Shown here: positions 49,909 to 60,900 of the stretch, one piece after another
How positions within the stretch are numbered: position 1 is the stretch's first letter
Layout: each line of letters begins with the position of its first letter
Origin: Cyclobacteriaceae bacterium
Lineage (GTDB): Bacteria > Bacteroidota > Bacteroidia > Cytophagales > Cyclobacteriaceae
Direction: 5' to 3'
DNA length: 64,000 nt
Assembly: GCA_016787755.1 (NCBI GenBank)
Contig: JAEUUA010000001.1
Coordinates: 62,001 to 126,000 of the forward strand
Notes under the pieces: generated by a model
Told to the model about the DNA's origin: nothing
What the model saw: only the letters and a program-made list of their open reading frames with translations
Databases searched by the model: none
Made by a program: the position numbers and the translations under genes

Positions 49909-51801
49909 TTAAAGAGCTCCATTCTTAATTTCATCTACAATAGCCGGATCAGTCAACGTAGAGGTATCCCCCAAATTATTCATTTCACCTTCGGCTATTT
50001 TTCGCAAAATCCTTCTCATAATTTTTCCACTACGCGTTTTGGGTAAACCACTCACAAATTGAATTTTGTCTGGTTTGGCAATTGGCCCAATAACTTTGGA
50101 GACCATTTCACGGATTTCGGTGCGAAGCTTTTCCTCGTCCTGAGGTGCTTCATAACAAATTACATACGCATACACCCCCTGCCCTTTAATATTGTGCGGA
50201 TAACCTACTACAGCGGTTTCGCATACCGCAGTATGTTCGTCAATGGCACTTTCAATTTCCGCAGTACCCATGTTGTGCCCCGAAACAATAATAATATCAT
50301 CTACCCTGCCGGTGATCCGATAGAAACCTTCTTCATCTCGTTTGCATCCGTCACCTGTAAAATATTTTCCAGGAAAGGTTGAGAAATAAGTTTCCTTAAA
50401 CCGTTGATGATCGCCATAAATTGTTCGCGCCATAGAAGGCCACGGAAATTTGATGGTTAGCCTTCCCTCCACCCCATTCAGAAACAATTCAGCTCCCTTT
50501 TCATCCATCACAGCAGGTTGAACTCCCGGTAACGGGAACGTTGCAAAGGCGGCTTTTACTTTAGTTACATGAGCTATGGGTGAAATCATAATTCCACCGG
50601 TTTCAGTTTGCCACCAGGTATCCACAATCGGGCATTGGCTTCGGCCAATATGCTCATGATACCAATGCCAGGCTTCCTCATTGATGGGTTCACCCACCGA
50701 ACCTAATACTTTCAATGAATGAAGATCAGCCTGATGTACAAAACTTAAAGGAGCTTTTTCTAATGAGCGAATGGCTGTAGGAGCCGTATAAAAAATATTC
50801 ACTTTATGCTTTTCTATCACTTGCCAGAATCGACCCATGTCCGGCCACGAAGGAATTCCTTCAAACATTACTGTTGTTGCTCCTGCAGCTAACGGTCCAT
50901 ATACAATATAGGAGTGCCCTGTGATCCAACCGATATCGGCCGTGCACCAATACACTTGTCCTTGTTGATATTGAAATACAGTTTGAAAAGTATAAGTAGA
51001 ATAAACCATGTACCCTCCACACGTGTGAACCATGCCTTTTGGTTTGCCGGTAGAGCCTGATGTATAAAGTATGAAAAGCATGTCTTCTGCATCCATAACT
51101 TCAGGTTCGCATACTGGTTTTGTGTTTTTGATTTCATCGTGCCACCAAACATCACGAGCTGCCTGCATCGAAATTTTACTATTTGTGTATTTAAAAACAA
51201 TTGTTTTCACTACACCCGGACAGTTTTGCAGTGCTTCGTCTACAATTGGTTTTAAGTCAATTTTCTTTTCACCCCGCAATGAGCCATCACTGGTAAGAAC
51301 AACTTTGCAGCCCGCATCATTAATGCGGTCAACCAACGAGCCTGAAGAAAATCCGGCAAACACAACAGAATGAACTGCCCCAATCCGTGCGCACGCTAAA
51401 ATTGCATAAGCCGCTTCGGGAATCATAGGTAAATAAATACACACCCGATCACCTTGATTTACTCCATTATTTTTGAGCATGTTGGCAACCTTGCATACTT
51501 CATCATGCAATTGCTGATAGGTGATATGCAAAGATGTCTTTGTAGGATCATTCGGTTCCCAAATAATCGCTGTTTGATTGGCTTTATCCTTGAGGTGACG
51601 GTCAATACAATTTTCAGTGATGTTCAACTTGCCACCCACAAACCATTTTACTTCAGGTTTGTGAAAATCCCACTCAAGAACTTTATCCCATTTTTTTCGC
51701 CATACAAAATCTTCCGCTACTTCGGCCCAAAATTTTTCGGGCTGCTCAACGCTTTCATTATAAACCTGCTGATAGTCGGATTGGCTTGTAATTTTTTTCA
51801 T
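49909..51801 (-). CDS. acs: Acetyl-CoA synthetase (acetate--CoA ligase)
   Basis: 630 residues of the ANL superfamily. It activates acetate to acetyl-AMP and then acetyl-CoA. Key motifs: LFILYTSGSTGKPKGMVHT (P-loop), VDTWWQTETGGIM, YFTGDGCKRDEEGFYRITGRVDD (hinge) and, near the end, PKTRSGKIMRRILRKI with the acetylatable lysine. The length is standard for Acs. It stands alone with a 56-base gap to the DUF3127 gene. Confidence 0.97.
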   Translation of the reverse strand: MKKITSQSDYQQVYNESVEQPEKFWAEVAEDFVWRKKWDKVLEWDFHKPEVKWFVGGKLNITENCIDRHLKDKANQTAIIWEPNDPTKTSLHITYQQLHDEVCKVANMLKNNGVNQGDRVCIYLPMIPEAAYAILACARIGAVHSVVFAGFSSGSLVDRINDAGCKVVLTSDGSLRGEKKIDLKPIVDEALQNCPGVVKTIVFKYTNSKISMQAARDVWWHDEIKNTKPVCEPEVMDAEDMLFILYTSGSTGKPKGMVHTCGGYMVYSTYTFQTVFQYQQGQVYWCTADIGWITGHSYIVYGPLAAGATTVMFEGIPSWPDMGRFWQVIEKHKVNIFYTAPTAIRSLEKAPLSFVHQADLHSLKVLGSVGEPINEEAWHWYHEHIGRSQCPIVDTWWQTETGGIMISPIAHVTKVKAAFATFPLPGVQPAVMDEKGAELFLNGVEGRLTIKFPWPSMARTIYGDHQRFKETYFSTFPGKYFTGDGCKRDEEGFYRITGRVDDIIIVSGHNMGTAEIESAIDEHTAVCETAVVGYPHNIKGQGVYAYVICYEAPQDEEKLRTEIREMVSKVIGPIAKPDKIQFVSGLPKTRSGKIMRRILRKIAEGEMNNLGDTSTLTDPAIVDEIKNGAL

Positions 51802-51906
51802 ATTGAATCTGAGGTAGAACGAACCTCTAAAATCGATTTCTTAATTGGGATTTCAAAAAGCACCTTCATCAAAATGTGAATAAACTTGCTATTGCGAACC
51901 AAAAAT

Positions 51907-52848
51907 TTAATCGCGCACTTTTAGTTTACGTATATTTAAAATGCCTGAGAAAGTTTTAACAGTGGCGCAGTAATCAGACGGACAAATGAAACGTTCTGTT
52001 ATCGCAAAATGTTGGTAGATGATGTGCTTACCGTCAGGGTGCCACGATGGGCTGGAGGCTTTAAACCCTATATAATTTCCTTCTTTACCTTCGTAAAAAT
52101 GCTGGTGAGGTAATAGTTTTCTCACGCCCGTACCATCAACTTTTGTGATGTAGATACCATCGTAATTCCAATAAACTATTTGTTTACCATCTGGAGAAAT
52201 TTTAGGATTCTTAATATCCTGATTTGGCGTAGCCTCTAGTTGAGTTACTTCTGTGCTTGTTGCAATGTCAAATATTGAAAATTTTATTCCGGCAGATCGT
52301 GTAACAAATACCATTTTTTTTTCATCAGGAAAAAAATCTGGGTTCCAGCCGTTTGAAGTAACGAATTTACTTGACCCATGACTATCTAATGTATAAATGC
52401 CAGAAGTTTGGCCGGCACCAGTGCAACTAAGAGCAAAGGCTATAGTTTGATTGTTTGGATGCCATGTCGGTGAGCAACCGCGAGTAAGGGCTTTTAAACT
52501 ATCGCCAGTTAACTTAATCTTAGAAATTTCAGAATTGGAAACGAAAGCTAGCCATTGGCCATCTGATGAAATATCGATATGATGTCCATAAGGATGAATA
52601 ATTGATTCCTTATTCGTAAACAGATTAAGCCTCATTAACCTGTACCTATTTGGATACTCGGCATAGGCATCTGTATACACCAATTCCTGTCCATCGGGCG
52701 TAATCAATGGCTCCATTTCAATGCCAGATGAATAATTAATTTCACTACTCAACCGCACCAGAACTTCCCCTTCCTGGTAGCTGGGATATGGGTCGTTGTT
52801 GCAGCCAAGCACGCTTAGCAAAAGAAGTATGCCAATTTTATTATTCAC
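51907..52848 (-). CDS. TolB-like beta-propeller lipoprotein
   Basis: 313 residues. Lipoprotein leader ending LLSVLGC (Cys16). At least five PD40/TolB-type repeats are visible (EPLITPDGQELVYTDAY, DISSDGQWLAFVSNSE, SPTWHPNNQTIAFALS, NPDFFPDEKKMVFVTR, NPKISPDGKQIVYWNYDG, SPSWHPDGKHIIYQHF), giving a six-bladed propeller. No Tol-Pal genes are close, so it is a TolB-type fold rather than TolB itself. Periplasmic or surface lipoprotein of unknown partner. Confidence 0.85.
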   Translation of the reverse strand: MNNKIGILLLLSVLGCNNDPYPSYQEGEVLVRLSSEINYSSGIEMEPLITPDGQELVYTDAYAEYPNRYRLMRLNLFTNKESIIHPYGHHIDISSDGQWLAFVSNSEISKIKLTGDSLKALTRGCSPTWHPNNQTIAFALSCTGAGQTSGIYTLDSHGSSKFVTSNGWNPDFFPDEKKMVFVTRSAGIKFSIFDIATSTEVTQLEATPNQDIKNPKISPDGKQIVYWNYDGIYITKVDGTGVRKLLPHQHFYEGKEGNYIGFKASSPSWHPDGKHIIYQHFAITERFICPSDYCATVKTFSGILNIRKLKVRD

Positions 52849-52916
52849 AAGCCATTTGGATTACTCTAAGATACAAATTATTGATGAGTGCATTGGATAC
52901 CTCCAAAATCCAACTG

Positions 52917-53672
52917 TCAAATCATAAATTCCGAAGCAACTGCCACTAATGCTCCGGTTATGGCGACCGCAAGTTTTTTAGCATTAAACCGATGTTCCGG
53001 GCTGCTCTCAAAAACAATAGTGGTAGAGATATGCAGAAAATTTCCGCTCACAAGCGCATACAAATAAATTAACCCGGCATCCGATAAGACCTCACTCTCT
53101 ACCAAATAAGAACTGACGAATAATCCAATGGGGGCAGCCAAAGAAAACGTGAGCAAGTGTGGTAATGCTTTTTTCTTCGAATGAAGTTGAGATGCCAGCA
53201 CGGTCATTAATGCAAACGCAGCCGGTGCCCGGTGCAATGCTATTCCGAGAAGCACTGAATCCGTGTCTTGTCCAAAACTCATAGCAGTCGGTTTTGCCAG
53301 CATGCTTCCTTCCAAAAAGGCATGAACGCACAAAGCAACCAATAGCACAAGGGCTGATACCGTTTGATGATGCTGGGAGCGATGATGACCATGATCGTGC
53401 ATATGGATATGTCCGTGTTCTATGCCCGAAGTAAAATATTCCAATAGCTGTTGTAAGAAGAACCCGGCTAGCACAAATAATCCTATAAATGCAACTCCCT
53501 GATTTTGTTGATATAATTCTGGCAAAATATGTGTAACGGTGATGGCAAAAAGGAATGAACCGGCAAATACCAACAACAATTTAAAGGTACTTTCCTTTGT
53601 AGAGGGTACCAGGTAAACCAAGAGGCCTGCCGCGAGCGGAGTAAAAAAGAGGACGATTAATTTAATGGCCAT
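52917..53672 (-). CDS. ZIP family divalent metal transporter
   Basis: 251 residues, eight membrane helices. The His-rich cytosolic loop HGHIHMHDHGHHRSQHH (about 84-101) and helix motifs with LVALCVHAFLEGSMLA and LLGIALHRAPAAFAL (metal-site His and Glu) are typical of ZIP importers of Zn2+ or Fe2+. It precedes the ApbE gene's end by 32 bases on the same strand, so transcript sharing with apbE is likely. Confidence 0.9.
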   Translation of the reverse strand: MAIKLIVLFFTPLAAGLLVYLVPSTKESTFKLLLVFAGSFLFAITVTHILPELYQQNQGVAFIGLFVLAGFFLQQLLEYFTSGIEHGHIHMHDHGHHRSQHHQTVSALVLLVALCVHAFLEGSMLAKPTAMSFGQDTDSVLLGIALHRAPAAFALMTVLASQLHSKKKALPHLLTFSLAAPIGLFVSSYLVESEVLSDAGLIYLYALVSGNFLHISTTIVFESSPEHRFNAKKLAVAITGALVAVASEFMI

Positions 53673-53704
53673 AACCTTTACTCAGTTGTTATTTAGGAAA
53701 TCCT

Positions 53705-54733
53705 TCACGGATTAATTGTTAAATAGTTGCTGATTTTCTCAGTAGCAAATGTAGCCATACCGTCCTCAGTAGAGTAAATTAAAAACGCATCGAGTTCGGG
53801 ATGTTTCTTTAGTAGTTCAATTGCCTTTACATGGCCCATCGACATAATAGCCGTGCCCCATGCATCGGCCGTAGTGCAATCATCAGCAAACACAGAGGCG
53901 CTTAAGATTTCACGCATAGCGGGATATCCTGTAAAAGGATCGATCGTGTGCGAATACTTTTTACCCTCCACCTCGCGATAGTTAAAGTAATTTCCTGAAG
54001 TTGTGAATGACCGATTGGTTAAAGATACATACGCCTTAAAGGTTTGTTCTCGTTCTGTAGAATTAGGATCTAGAATCCCTAATTTCCATGCTTTCCCCGA
54101 TTGAAGATTAATTCCTATGGCCATACCTTCTCCCCCTAACTCGACCAGCATATTTTTAATTCCTTTGCGCTTTAAAAAATCTGTAATAACATCGGCCCCA
54201 TAGCCCTGACCAATTCCTCCAAAATCTAATTGCGATCGTGGATCGAGCTTCCACACGCTGTCCTGATTAAACTGAATTTTTTCGAAACCAATAAAATTTC
54301 TAATAGAATCTATTTTGGAACTATCCGGTCTGCCTACTTCTTGAGAACCAAAACCCCACAGGTTTACTAATGGCATTACGGTGGGGTCAAACGCACCTTG
54401 CGACTCGGAAAAAACCTGGTTGGCAATTTTTATGGGTGGCAACAAATACGGCAACTTGAATTTGAATCCCGCATTTGACTTATTAAAAAGCGAAACATCA
54501 GAGTTTGGATTATAATTATTGATAGATTGATTCACTATTAGAAGAAGTGAATCAATGGATGTTTTGAAGTCCCGATGTTCCGGGTCGAAGTATGTGATGT
54601 GATAACTGGTTGCCATTGTCTCCCCTTCTATTTTTATTGGGGTTTTGTCAGCAACGCTTCGCCATTTCCAAACAGCCCACATAGCTGCAAGAACCAACAC
54701 GGAGTACAATGCATTTTTAAATCGGTTATTCAT
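53705..54733 (-). CDS. apbE: FAD:protein FMN transferase (ApbE)
   Basis: 342 residues. It attaches FMN covalently to Thr residues of target flavoproteins such as Nqr/Rnf subunits, outside the inner membrane. An N-terminal membrane anchor (about 7-23) is followed by the ApbE fold: GETMATSYHITYFD, LDFGGIGQGYGADVITDFLKRKG, YSHTIDPFTGYP and DDCTTADAWGTAIMSMG (Mg2+/FAD site). Length is standard. Target flavoprotein genes are not in the window. Confidence 0.95.
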   Translation of the reverse strand: MNNRFKNALYSVLVLAAMWAVWKWRSVADKTPIKIEGETMATSYHITYFDPEHRDFKTSIDSLLLIVNQSINNYNPNSDVSLFNKSNAGFKFKLPYLLPPIKIANQVFSESQGAFDPTVMPLVNLWGFGSQEVGRPDSSKIDSIRNFIGFEKIQFNQDSVWKLDPRSQLDFGGIGQGYGADVITDFLKRKGIKNMLVELGGEGMAIGINLQSGKAWKLGILDPNSTEREQTFKAYVSLTNRSFTTSGNYFNYREVEGKKYSHTIDPFTGYPAMREILSASVFADDCTTADAWGTAIMSMGHVKAIELLKKHPELDAFLIYSTEDGMATFATEKISNYLTINP

Positions 54734-54942
54734 GTGTTACTTTTTTTTATTGAACACATGCCTGTATGCTGCAGTGGCATTTCGGCACGCAGGCGTGGAA
54801 TCGCATGGCTACTTATCATCTTTTGGGGCCAACTTATACATGACGATTTCATACCACAATAATTGGAGTGCAAGTTAAACTCCTTATGTGCACTGTAAAC
54901 TGTTTTAGCGGTTTATTTGCTTAACTTTCCGATCTAAAAACT

Positions 54943-55971
54943 ATGCGCGAAGATTATTTAAAAGGAGAAACAGAGGGGCTAAGTGCTGCTGAAAAGGAGA
55001 TTGAGAAGGCCTTGCGCCCGTTAACGTTTAGTGATTTTACCGGACAACAAAAGATTGTAGATAATATCAAGGTTTTTGTGCAGGCCGCCAAGCAACGAGC
55101 CGAAGCATTAGACCATGTGCTTCTTCATGGCCCGCCCGGTCTTGGAAAGACTACCCTCTCGTTTATTATTGCCAATGAGTTGGAGTCGCATATCAAAATT
55201 ACTTCAGGACCCGTATTGGATAAGCCCAGTGACCTTGCGGGATTACTTACCAATCTTGAAACCAACGATGTGCTTTTCATTGATGAGATCCACCGGCTTA
55301 ATCCAATCGTGGAAGAGTATCTGTACTCTGCCATGGAAGATTATCGAATCGATATCATGCTTGACTCTGGCCCCAATGCACGTTCGGTTCAAATTACACT
55401 CAATCCCTTTACATTAATAGGTGCCACTACGCGCGCAGGGTTGCTTACCGCTCCGCTTCGCGCACGATTTGCTATTAATGCCCGATTAGAATATTATGAT
55501 GCCCAGTTGCTCACAAAAATTGTAAATCGATCAGCCTATATTTTAAAAACGCCTATCATTGAAGATGCTGCTTTCGAAATTGCTCGGAGAAGCCGTGGCA
55601 CCCCGCGAATTGCAAATAATCTTTTAAGACGGACACGCGACTTCGCTCAGATAAAAGGAGATGGCACCATTACCAAAGCTATAGCCCAAATGGCTCTCAA
55701 AGCGCTGGATGTAGATGAAAATGGGCTTGATGAAATGGATAATCGCATCCTAAGCACGATCATCGAAAAGTTTAAAGGTGGCCCCGTTGGACTGACAACA
55801 ATAGCAACTGCCGTTGGCGATGAAGCGGAAACGATTGAAGAAGTGTATGAACCGTTTCTTATCCAGGAAGGGTACATCAAACGCACAAGTCGTGGCCGTG
55901 AAGCAACTGAAAAAGCATACAAACATTTAAAGATCGTTCCTCCAAGAAGAACGCAAGGATTATTCGATTGA
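54943..55971 (+). CDS. ruvB: Holliday junction branch migration helicase RuvB
   Basis: 342 residues. The AAA+ motor of the RuvAB complex. Walker A GPPGLGKT (63-70), Walker B with DEIH (114-117), sensor and arginine-finger region [17 protein letters not shown], and the C-terminal winged helix ([40 protein letters not shown]) are all present. Length is normal. ruvA and ruvC are not adjacent. The 269 bases after it hold only the terminator of the next unit. Confidence 0.97.
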   Translation: MREDYLKGETEGLSAAEKEIEKALRPLTFSDFTGQQKIVDNIKVFVQAAKQRAEALDHVLLHGPPGLGKTTLSFIIANELESHIKITSGPVLDKPSDLAGLLTNLETNDVLFIDEIHRLNPIVEEYLYSAMEDYRIDIMLDSGPNARSVQITLNPFTLIGATTRAGLLTAPLRARFAINARLEYYDAQLLTKIVNRSAYILKTPIIEDAAFEIARRSRGTPRIANNLLRRTRDFAQIKGDGTITKAIAQMALKALDVDENGLDEMDNRILSTIIEKFKGGPVGLTTIATAVGDEAETIEEVYEPFLIQEGYIKRTSRGREATEKAYKHLKIVPPRRTQGLFD

Positions 55972-56185
55972 AACCGCTACTTCCCGATTATACTCATCCT
56001 TTTTTTTAAGTGTGTCGCTCATCGAGAATTAAAGAATATCAATAAAGAATCCGGCACTGCATCAGGTTTGATTCCTTTACTTACAAAGAAAAATCTCTGC
56101 GAAGAGGTTAACTTAGCATAGGTCATCGAAGGCATTGATTTTTAACATAGAATTTACTTCACTGCTTGCGACTTATTCTTTAAAA

Positions 56186-56222
56186 AAATAGCCTCACGTT
56201 AATATTCAACGTGAGGCTATTT
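56186..56222 (-). terminator. Terminator of the susC-susD unit
   Basis: AAATAGCCTCACGTT (56186-56200) and AACGTGAGGCTATTT (56208-56222), a perfect 15-bp stem with a 7-base loop. On the minus strand the T-rich end TTTTTTTA follows. Confidence 0.9.
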
Positions 56223-56240
56223 ATATTAACAAGGTTACGA

Positions 56241-57974
56241 TTAATAGCCTTGATTCTGAATCAGTGTAATCTGACTACCAATTTTGCTATTCAGGATTTC
56301 CTGATTTGGAATTGGAAAATATTCATGCTTGTTAGCAATAAACTTTGCATTTGAGAGATATAGTCTCTTGGTTTTTTCTACCGTGAGATAATCGTTTATT
56401 ACTTTTTCAGCTTCACCCCAACGTACCAAATCAAAGAAACGGTGCCCCTCCATGGCAAATTCAAGACGCATTTCAAATCGAACAGCTTTCCTCGCGGTTG
56501 TTTGATTACCTGCCCATGAACTTGTATACTGCCCAATTGAGTAGTTCGCGGCAGGATTACCACTAATGGTTACAAATCCTGCAGGATTAGCAGCACGAGC
56601 ACGAATTTGATTAACAAGAGTTCTTGCTTTATCCAGGTCACCATTCAGTTCCACTTCACATTCTGCAAGCCATAAAATAACATGCGACAATTTTAGAATG
56701 CGATAATTGTTTGCATTTTGACGTGGGTTGTTGGTCCATGTAAGGGTACCATTCTCAGATCGATAAGGTGATTGCTTTTTAGGAGAGAAAGGTCCTGCAT
56801 AAGCGCGGTCGCGGATATATTGAGGATTATGTATACCCCAGTCAAGATAAGGTACGCCATCTCTTCCTACTGTCCAGTCAAGTCGAGGATCTAGCGATCC
56901 TGCATAAGCTACTGAATTGTCACCGGGTACATCCACCAGATTCCAATCATCCAACAAGGGCAATCCATTAACATCCGTTTTATAGGCATTAACCAGATTT
57001 TGAGTAGGTTGGAAGAATCCGCAACAAGTGGTCAAAGCACCACCCCCATATGGGTAATTAAGGGTGTGTCCACGATTTCCATTATTTGAGATGGCAGCTC
57101 CGTCATTAACAGAAAACTGTATTTCAAAAATTGATTCGCTGTTGTTATTGGTAGCAGCTCTATAATTGTCGTGATACCTGGCCACAAGAGAATAACCACC
57201 ATTGGCAATTATGTCTTCCAAAATGATTTTTGCAGCAGCGTATTTACCTTGGAACATATAAACTTTTGCCAGCAAGGCTCCTGACGCCCATTTGGTAGCA
57301 CGGCCCGGAGCACCCGCCCAGCGACTTGGCAAATTTTTATATCCAAAATCCAAATCTGCTTCTATGTCTGGCCAAATCTCTTTGTCATTAGGCACTTTTG
57401 TTGAGTTTGGATTAGCAGGGTTGTAGGTCTCATCATTGATATAGGGCACCTTACCAAACATTTTACGGGCCTCGAAATGATAATGACCTCGTAAAAATCT
57501 CGATTGTGCCACCACCAATAACTTTTCAGCCACTGTCATGTCAACGGTCTTGGCGGTGAGTTGAATCACATCATTTGATCTTGCAATACCATCGTATACG
57601 GCTCTCCATTTTCCACGAAAATGTGTCAAATCAGGAGTATGCACAAACGTTTCGATCGTGGTAATTTCAGGTTGGTCGCCTGCGTTAGTACCTTTATAAG
57701 CATCATCCGAAGCCACTGAACCATAGACCCAGTTATCAGCAGAACCCGTCCAGTCAGGAAAAGGAGATCCCACATTAGTTTGAACACCATCTAATAGTGA
57801 ATAGGCTCCGGTAAGTACCAGATTAACACCGGTTTTATTGGCAAGATTTGATTCACTTAATACGCCCAGAGGCTGCACTTCAAGAAAATCATCGCTACAC
57901 GATATCGAAGTGCTCAAAAACAAAGCACTGGCTATGATCGCAGTTATTTTTTTCATAGGATTTATATTTTTCAT
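56241..57974 (-). CDS. RagB/SusD family nutrient-binding lipoprotein
   Basis: 577 residues. Lipoprotein leader ending STSISC (Cys26). The TPR-rich SusD fold follows: DDFLEVQPLGVLSESN (typical mature start), VVAQSRFLRGHYHFEARKMFGKVPYI, and the C-terminal block ARKAVRFEMRLEFAMEGHRFFDLVRWGEAEKVINDYL, a SusD signature. It works as the lid of the SusC transporter, whose gene ends 2 bases upstream. No glycosidase, peptidase or sigma/anti-sigma gene is near, so the cargo cannot be named. Confidence 0.95.
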   Translation of the reverse strand: MKNINPMKKITAIIASALFLSTSISCSDDFLEVQPLGVLSESNLANKTGVNLVLTGAYSLLDGVQTNVGSPFPDWTGSADNWVYGSVASDDAYKGTNAGDQPEITTIETFVHTPDLTHFRGKWRAVYDGIARSNDVIQLTAKTVDMTVAEKLLVVAQSRFLRGHYHFEARKMFGKVPYINDETYNPANPNSTKVPNDKEIWPDIEADLDFGYKNLPSRWAGAPGRATKWASGALLAKVYMFQGKYAAAKIILEDIIANGGYSLVARYHDNYRAATNNNSESIFEIQFSVNDGAAISNNGNRGHTLNYPYGGGALTTCCGFFQPTQNLVNAYKTDVNGLPLLDDWNLVDVPGDNSVAYAGSLDPRLDWTVGRDGVPYLDWGIHNPQYIRDRAYAGPFSPKKQSPYRSENGTLTWTNNPRQNANNYRILKLSHVILWLAECEVELNGDLDKARTLVNQIRARAANPAGFVTISGNPAANYSIGQYTSSWAGNQTTARKAVRFEMRLEFAMEGHRFFDLVRWGEAEKVINDYLTVEKTKRLYLSNAKFIANKHEYFPIPNQEILNSKIGSQITLIQNQGY

Positions 57975-57976
57975 GA

Positions 57977-60900
57977 TTAGAAACTAAGGTTTATACCAAT
58001 GTTGGTCGAACGGAATGCTGGATATACCCCTTCATCCACTCCAATTTGTCTGTCGGACCCGCTGGCATAGTTGCGCAAGTTGACTTCAGGATCCATGCCT
58101 TCATACTTAGTCAGGGTAAGAAGATTCTGGAATTGTACATAGAAACGCGCATTGGTCATGCCTGCCTTTTGAATAAAACTTGCTGGCAAGGTATAGGTTA
58201 ACTGTACATTTTTTAACCTGAAATATGATCCGTTCTCAAGGTAGTAACTGGAAGGATTGGAACTGATAACATCGTCTGACCGTGGAATTGGAAGTTTTGC
58301 ATCCGTTTTTCCGGGTCTCCATGAATCTTCATACATCCTGCGACTACGATTACCTCCAAACGTTGGAAAGTCTGTCCAGTATCTTACATAATTAAACAGA
58401 TCGTTTCCCTGTACACCTTGGCCGAATATATCAAGCCGAAAATTTTTATACCCTATGCTGGCATTAATACCATAGGTAAAATCAGGGTGTGGGTTTCCGA
58501 TAATCGTGCGGTCTGCTGCATTAATAACTCCATCATTATTTATATCCCGAAATTTAAATGCACCCGCCTTATTCATGGCTCCGCCACCAAATTGAGTAGG
58601 ATGGCTGGTTCCCTCTTCATCTGTCTGGAATATTCCATCGATCTTATAACCAAAAAATGATGCAATCGGATGGCCTTGCTGAGTAACGGAAACAGTACCT
58701 GTGGGTAAACGCAAATTGCTAAATCCAAAATATTGCGTATTCGGATCACCGGTGGTTTTCAGAACTTCATTTCTATAGGTTGAAAAATTACCTCCGAAAG
58801 AATAAGTAAAATCTCCTTTCTGGTCTTGATAATTCAGTGCTAACTCCAGGCCTTTATTCTGCATCTCCCCGATATTTTGAAAAGGGTTGATCGCTACGCC
58901 TTGCGTAAACTGAACTTCCACAGGGAAGAGCATATCAGAAGTTTTGCGCACAAACCAGTCGAAATTAAAATCAACTTTTCCCTTGAATAGGGTTGCGTCT
59001 ATCCCAATGTTGGTAGACGTAGTTGCCTCCCATTTTGCGTTTGCATTTCCAAACTGCCCAAGTTCATAACCTTGTTGTGAGGAAGTATTGGCTCCTGCCA
59101 GATCATAAAATGACGATTCCGGTGAACTTAGAAAAGTGGAGAAGGCATTGTAGTTACCAATTTCCTGATTGCCTGTTTGTCCATATCCTACCCTTAACTT
59201 GGCCAGGGAAAGCCAACTGATGTCGCTCATAAATGATTCTTTGGTAAGAATCCATCCTGCACTCACGGCAGGAAAAATGGCTGCCTGGTAAGTTTTTGAG
59301 AATCTTGAAGATCGGTCTCTTCGAATGGTGAAGTCAAACAGGTATTTATCGATAAACGCATAATTTACTTTTACAAACTCTGAAGCAAGACTCCACTCCG
59401 CCCCAATGCCTGCGTTGGTAATTCCTGATCTTCCTGCACTCAAGTATCGGTTGGAAAGGTCATCACTGGCAAACCCGCTACGCTCAGCAGTAAGAAATTC
59501 AGCATAACTTTTAATTGCCTCAGTACCCCCTATAACATTAATGCGATGCTTATCGGCAAATGTTTTTGTATATGTTAGTGTGTTATACCATGTCCATGTA
59601 TACTCGTAATTATTAATCGTGGTGAGCACATTTGACCCTACTGGTTCGGGCGATTCAATATCATTTGCCCGGTAACGCCTTACATTAAATGTATTGTAAT
59701 CAATTCCAATCTGCGTGCGGAAAGTAAGATTTTCAAGGATGTCTCCTTCTGCGTAAGCGTTACCAAAAATTCTAACCTCTTTATTCAGGTTGTCTTTGTT
59801 ACGCCATAATTCAGCCAGTGGGCTGCGAGAATTATCCAATACTGTAGGTGAACCCGCAAAATTTCCTTTTATATCATATACCGGAGTAATAGGCGGAACC
59901 CGATAAGCAAATGAGATTGGATTACTCTCACTTTGGTTCCCATTAGGTTGACCGATTTGTTCTCCGTAAGCAACTTGAAAGTTTTCTCCAATTCTGATTT
60001 TCTTAGTCACATTAAACTCGGTATTTGCGCGTAGTGAGTACCTCTTATAACTCGTGTATTTCATGATGCCTTGCTGATCGAAATAGTTGAGCGACATTGC
60101 ATAACGGGCATCTTCAGTAGCTCCGGAAACTCCAATCTGATGGTTTTGAATTGGTGAGGTCTCAAATATTTCGTTAAACCAATCGGTACCTTCCTTATTT
60201 GCTTTTGTAATAAGGTATTTAGGTGTAGTGCTGTATAAACTTTCATCTACAGTGCCCACCGCCCCTACAGGGAAAATATAATCGGGTATAATTGGATTCG
60301 GTACCTGGCCTCCAAACATTGGAATATTAGGGTAGGTAATCGTGGTTCCGGTAGGAAATGAACCGTTTACAAGTTTACTGTTATTAATCGAATTGATGCG
60401 ACCCTCCCATAGAAGATCAGCATATTCCTGTGTGTTTATCAAATCAAGAAACTTGATTGCCTTTTGCTTTCCATAATAGCTATCGTATGTAAATTTGGGT
60501 TTGCCATTCTTACCTTTTTTAGTCGTAATAATTACCACCCCGTTTCCCGCCCGTGATCCATAAATTGAAGCTGCTGACGCATCTTTCAATATTTGCATAG
60601 ACTCAATGTCATTTAAATTAAGGGTATTTAAATTTCCTTTGGTAGGTGTACCGTCAACTACATACAGGGGTGAGTTGTCATTGATCGTTCCATATCCTCT
60701 GATACGAACCATGACATTTCCACCCGGGGCATTTTCATTACTCACATTTACACCTGCTACCCTACCTTGCATGGCTTGAGCCAGATTGGTAGAAGGTACC
60801 GCGAGAAGCTGCTCTGTGCTTACCGATGCAACCGCTCCGGTAATGTCTCTCTTTGATTGGCTTCCATATCCAGTAACCACTACTTCTGACAATGCGGTAA

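Noticed and set aside
51454..51879. A 141-codon open frame antisense to acs
   Set aside because: It lies almost entirely inside acs and its hydrophobic look comes from the reverse complement of acs codons.
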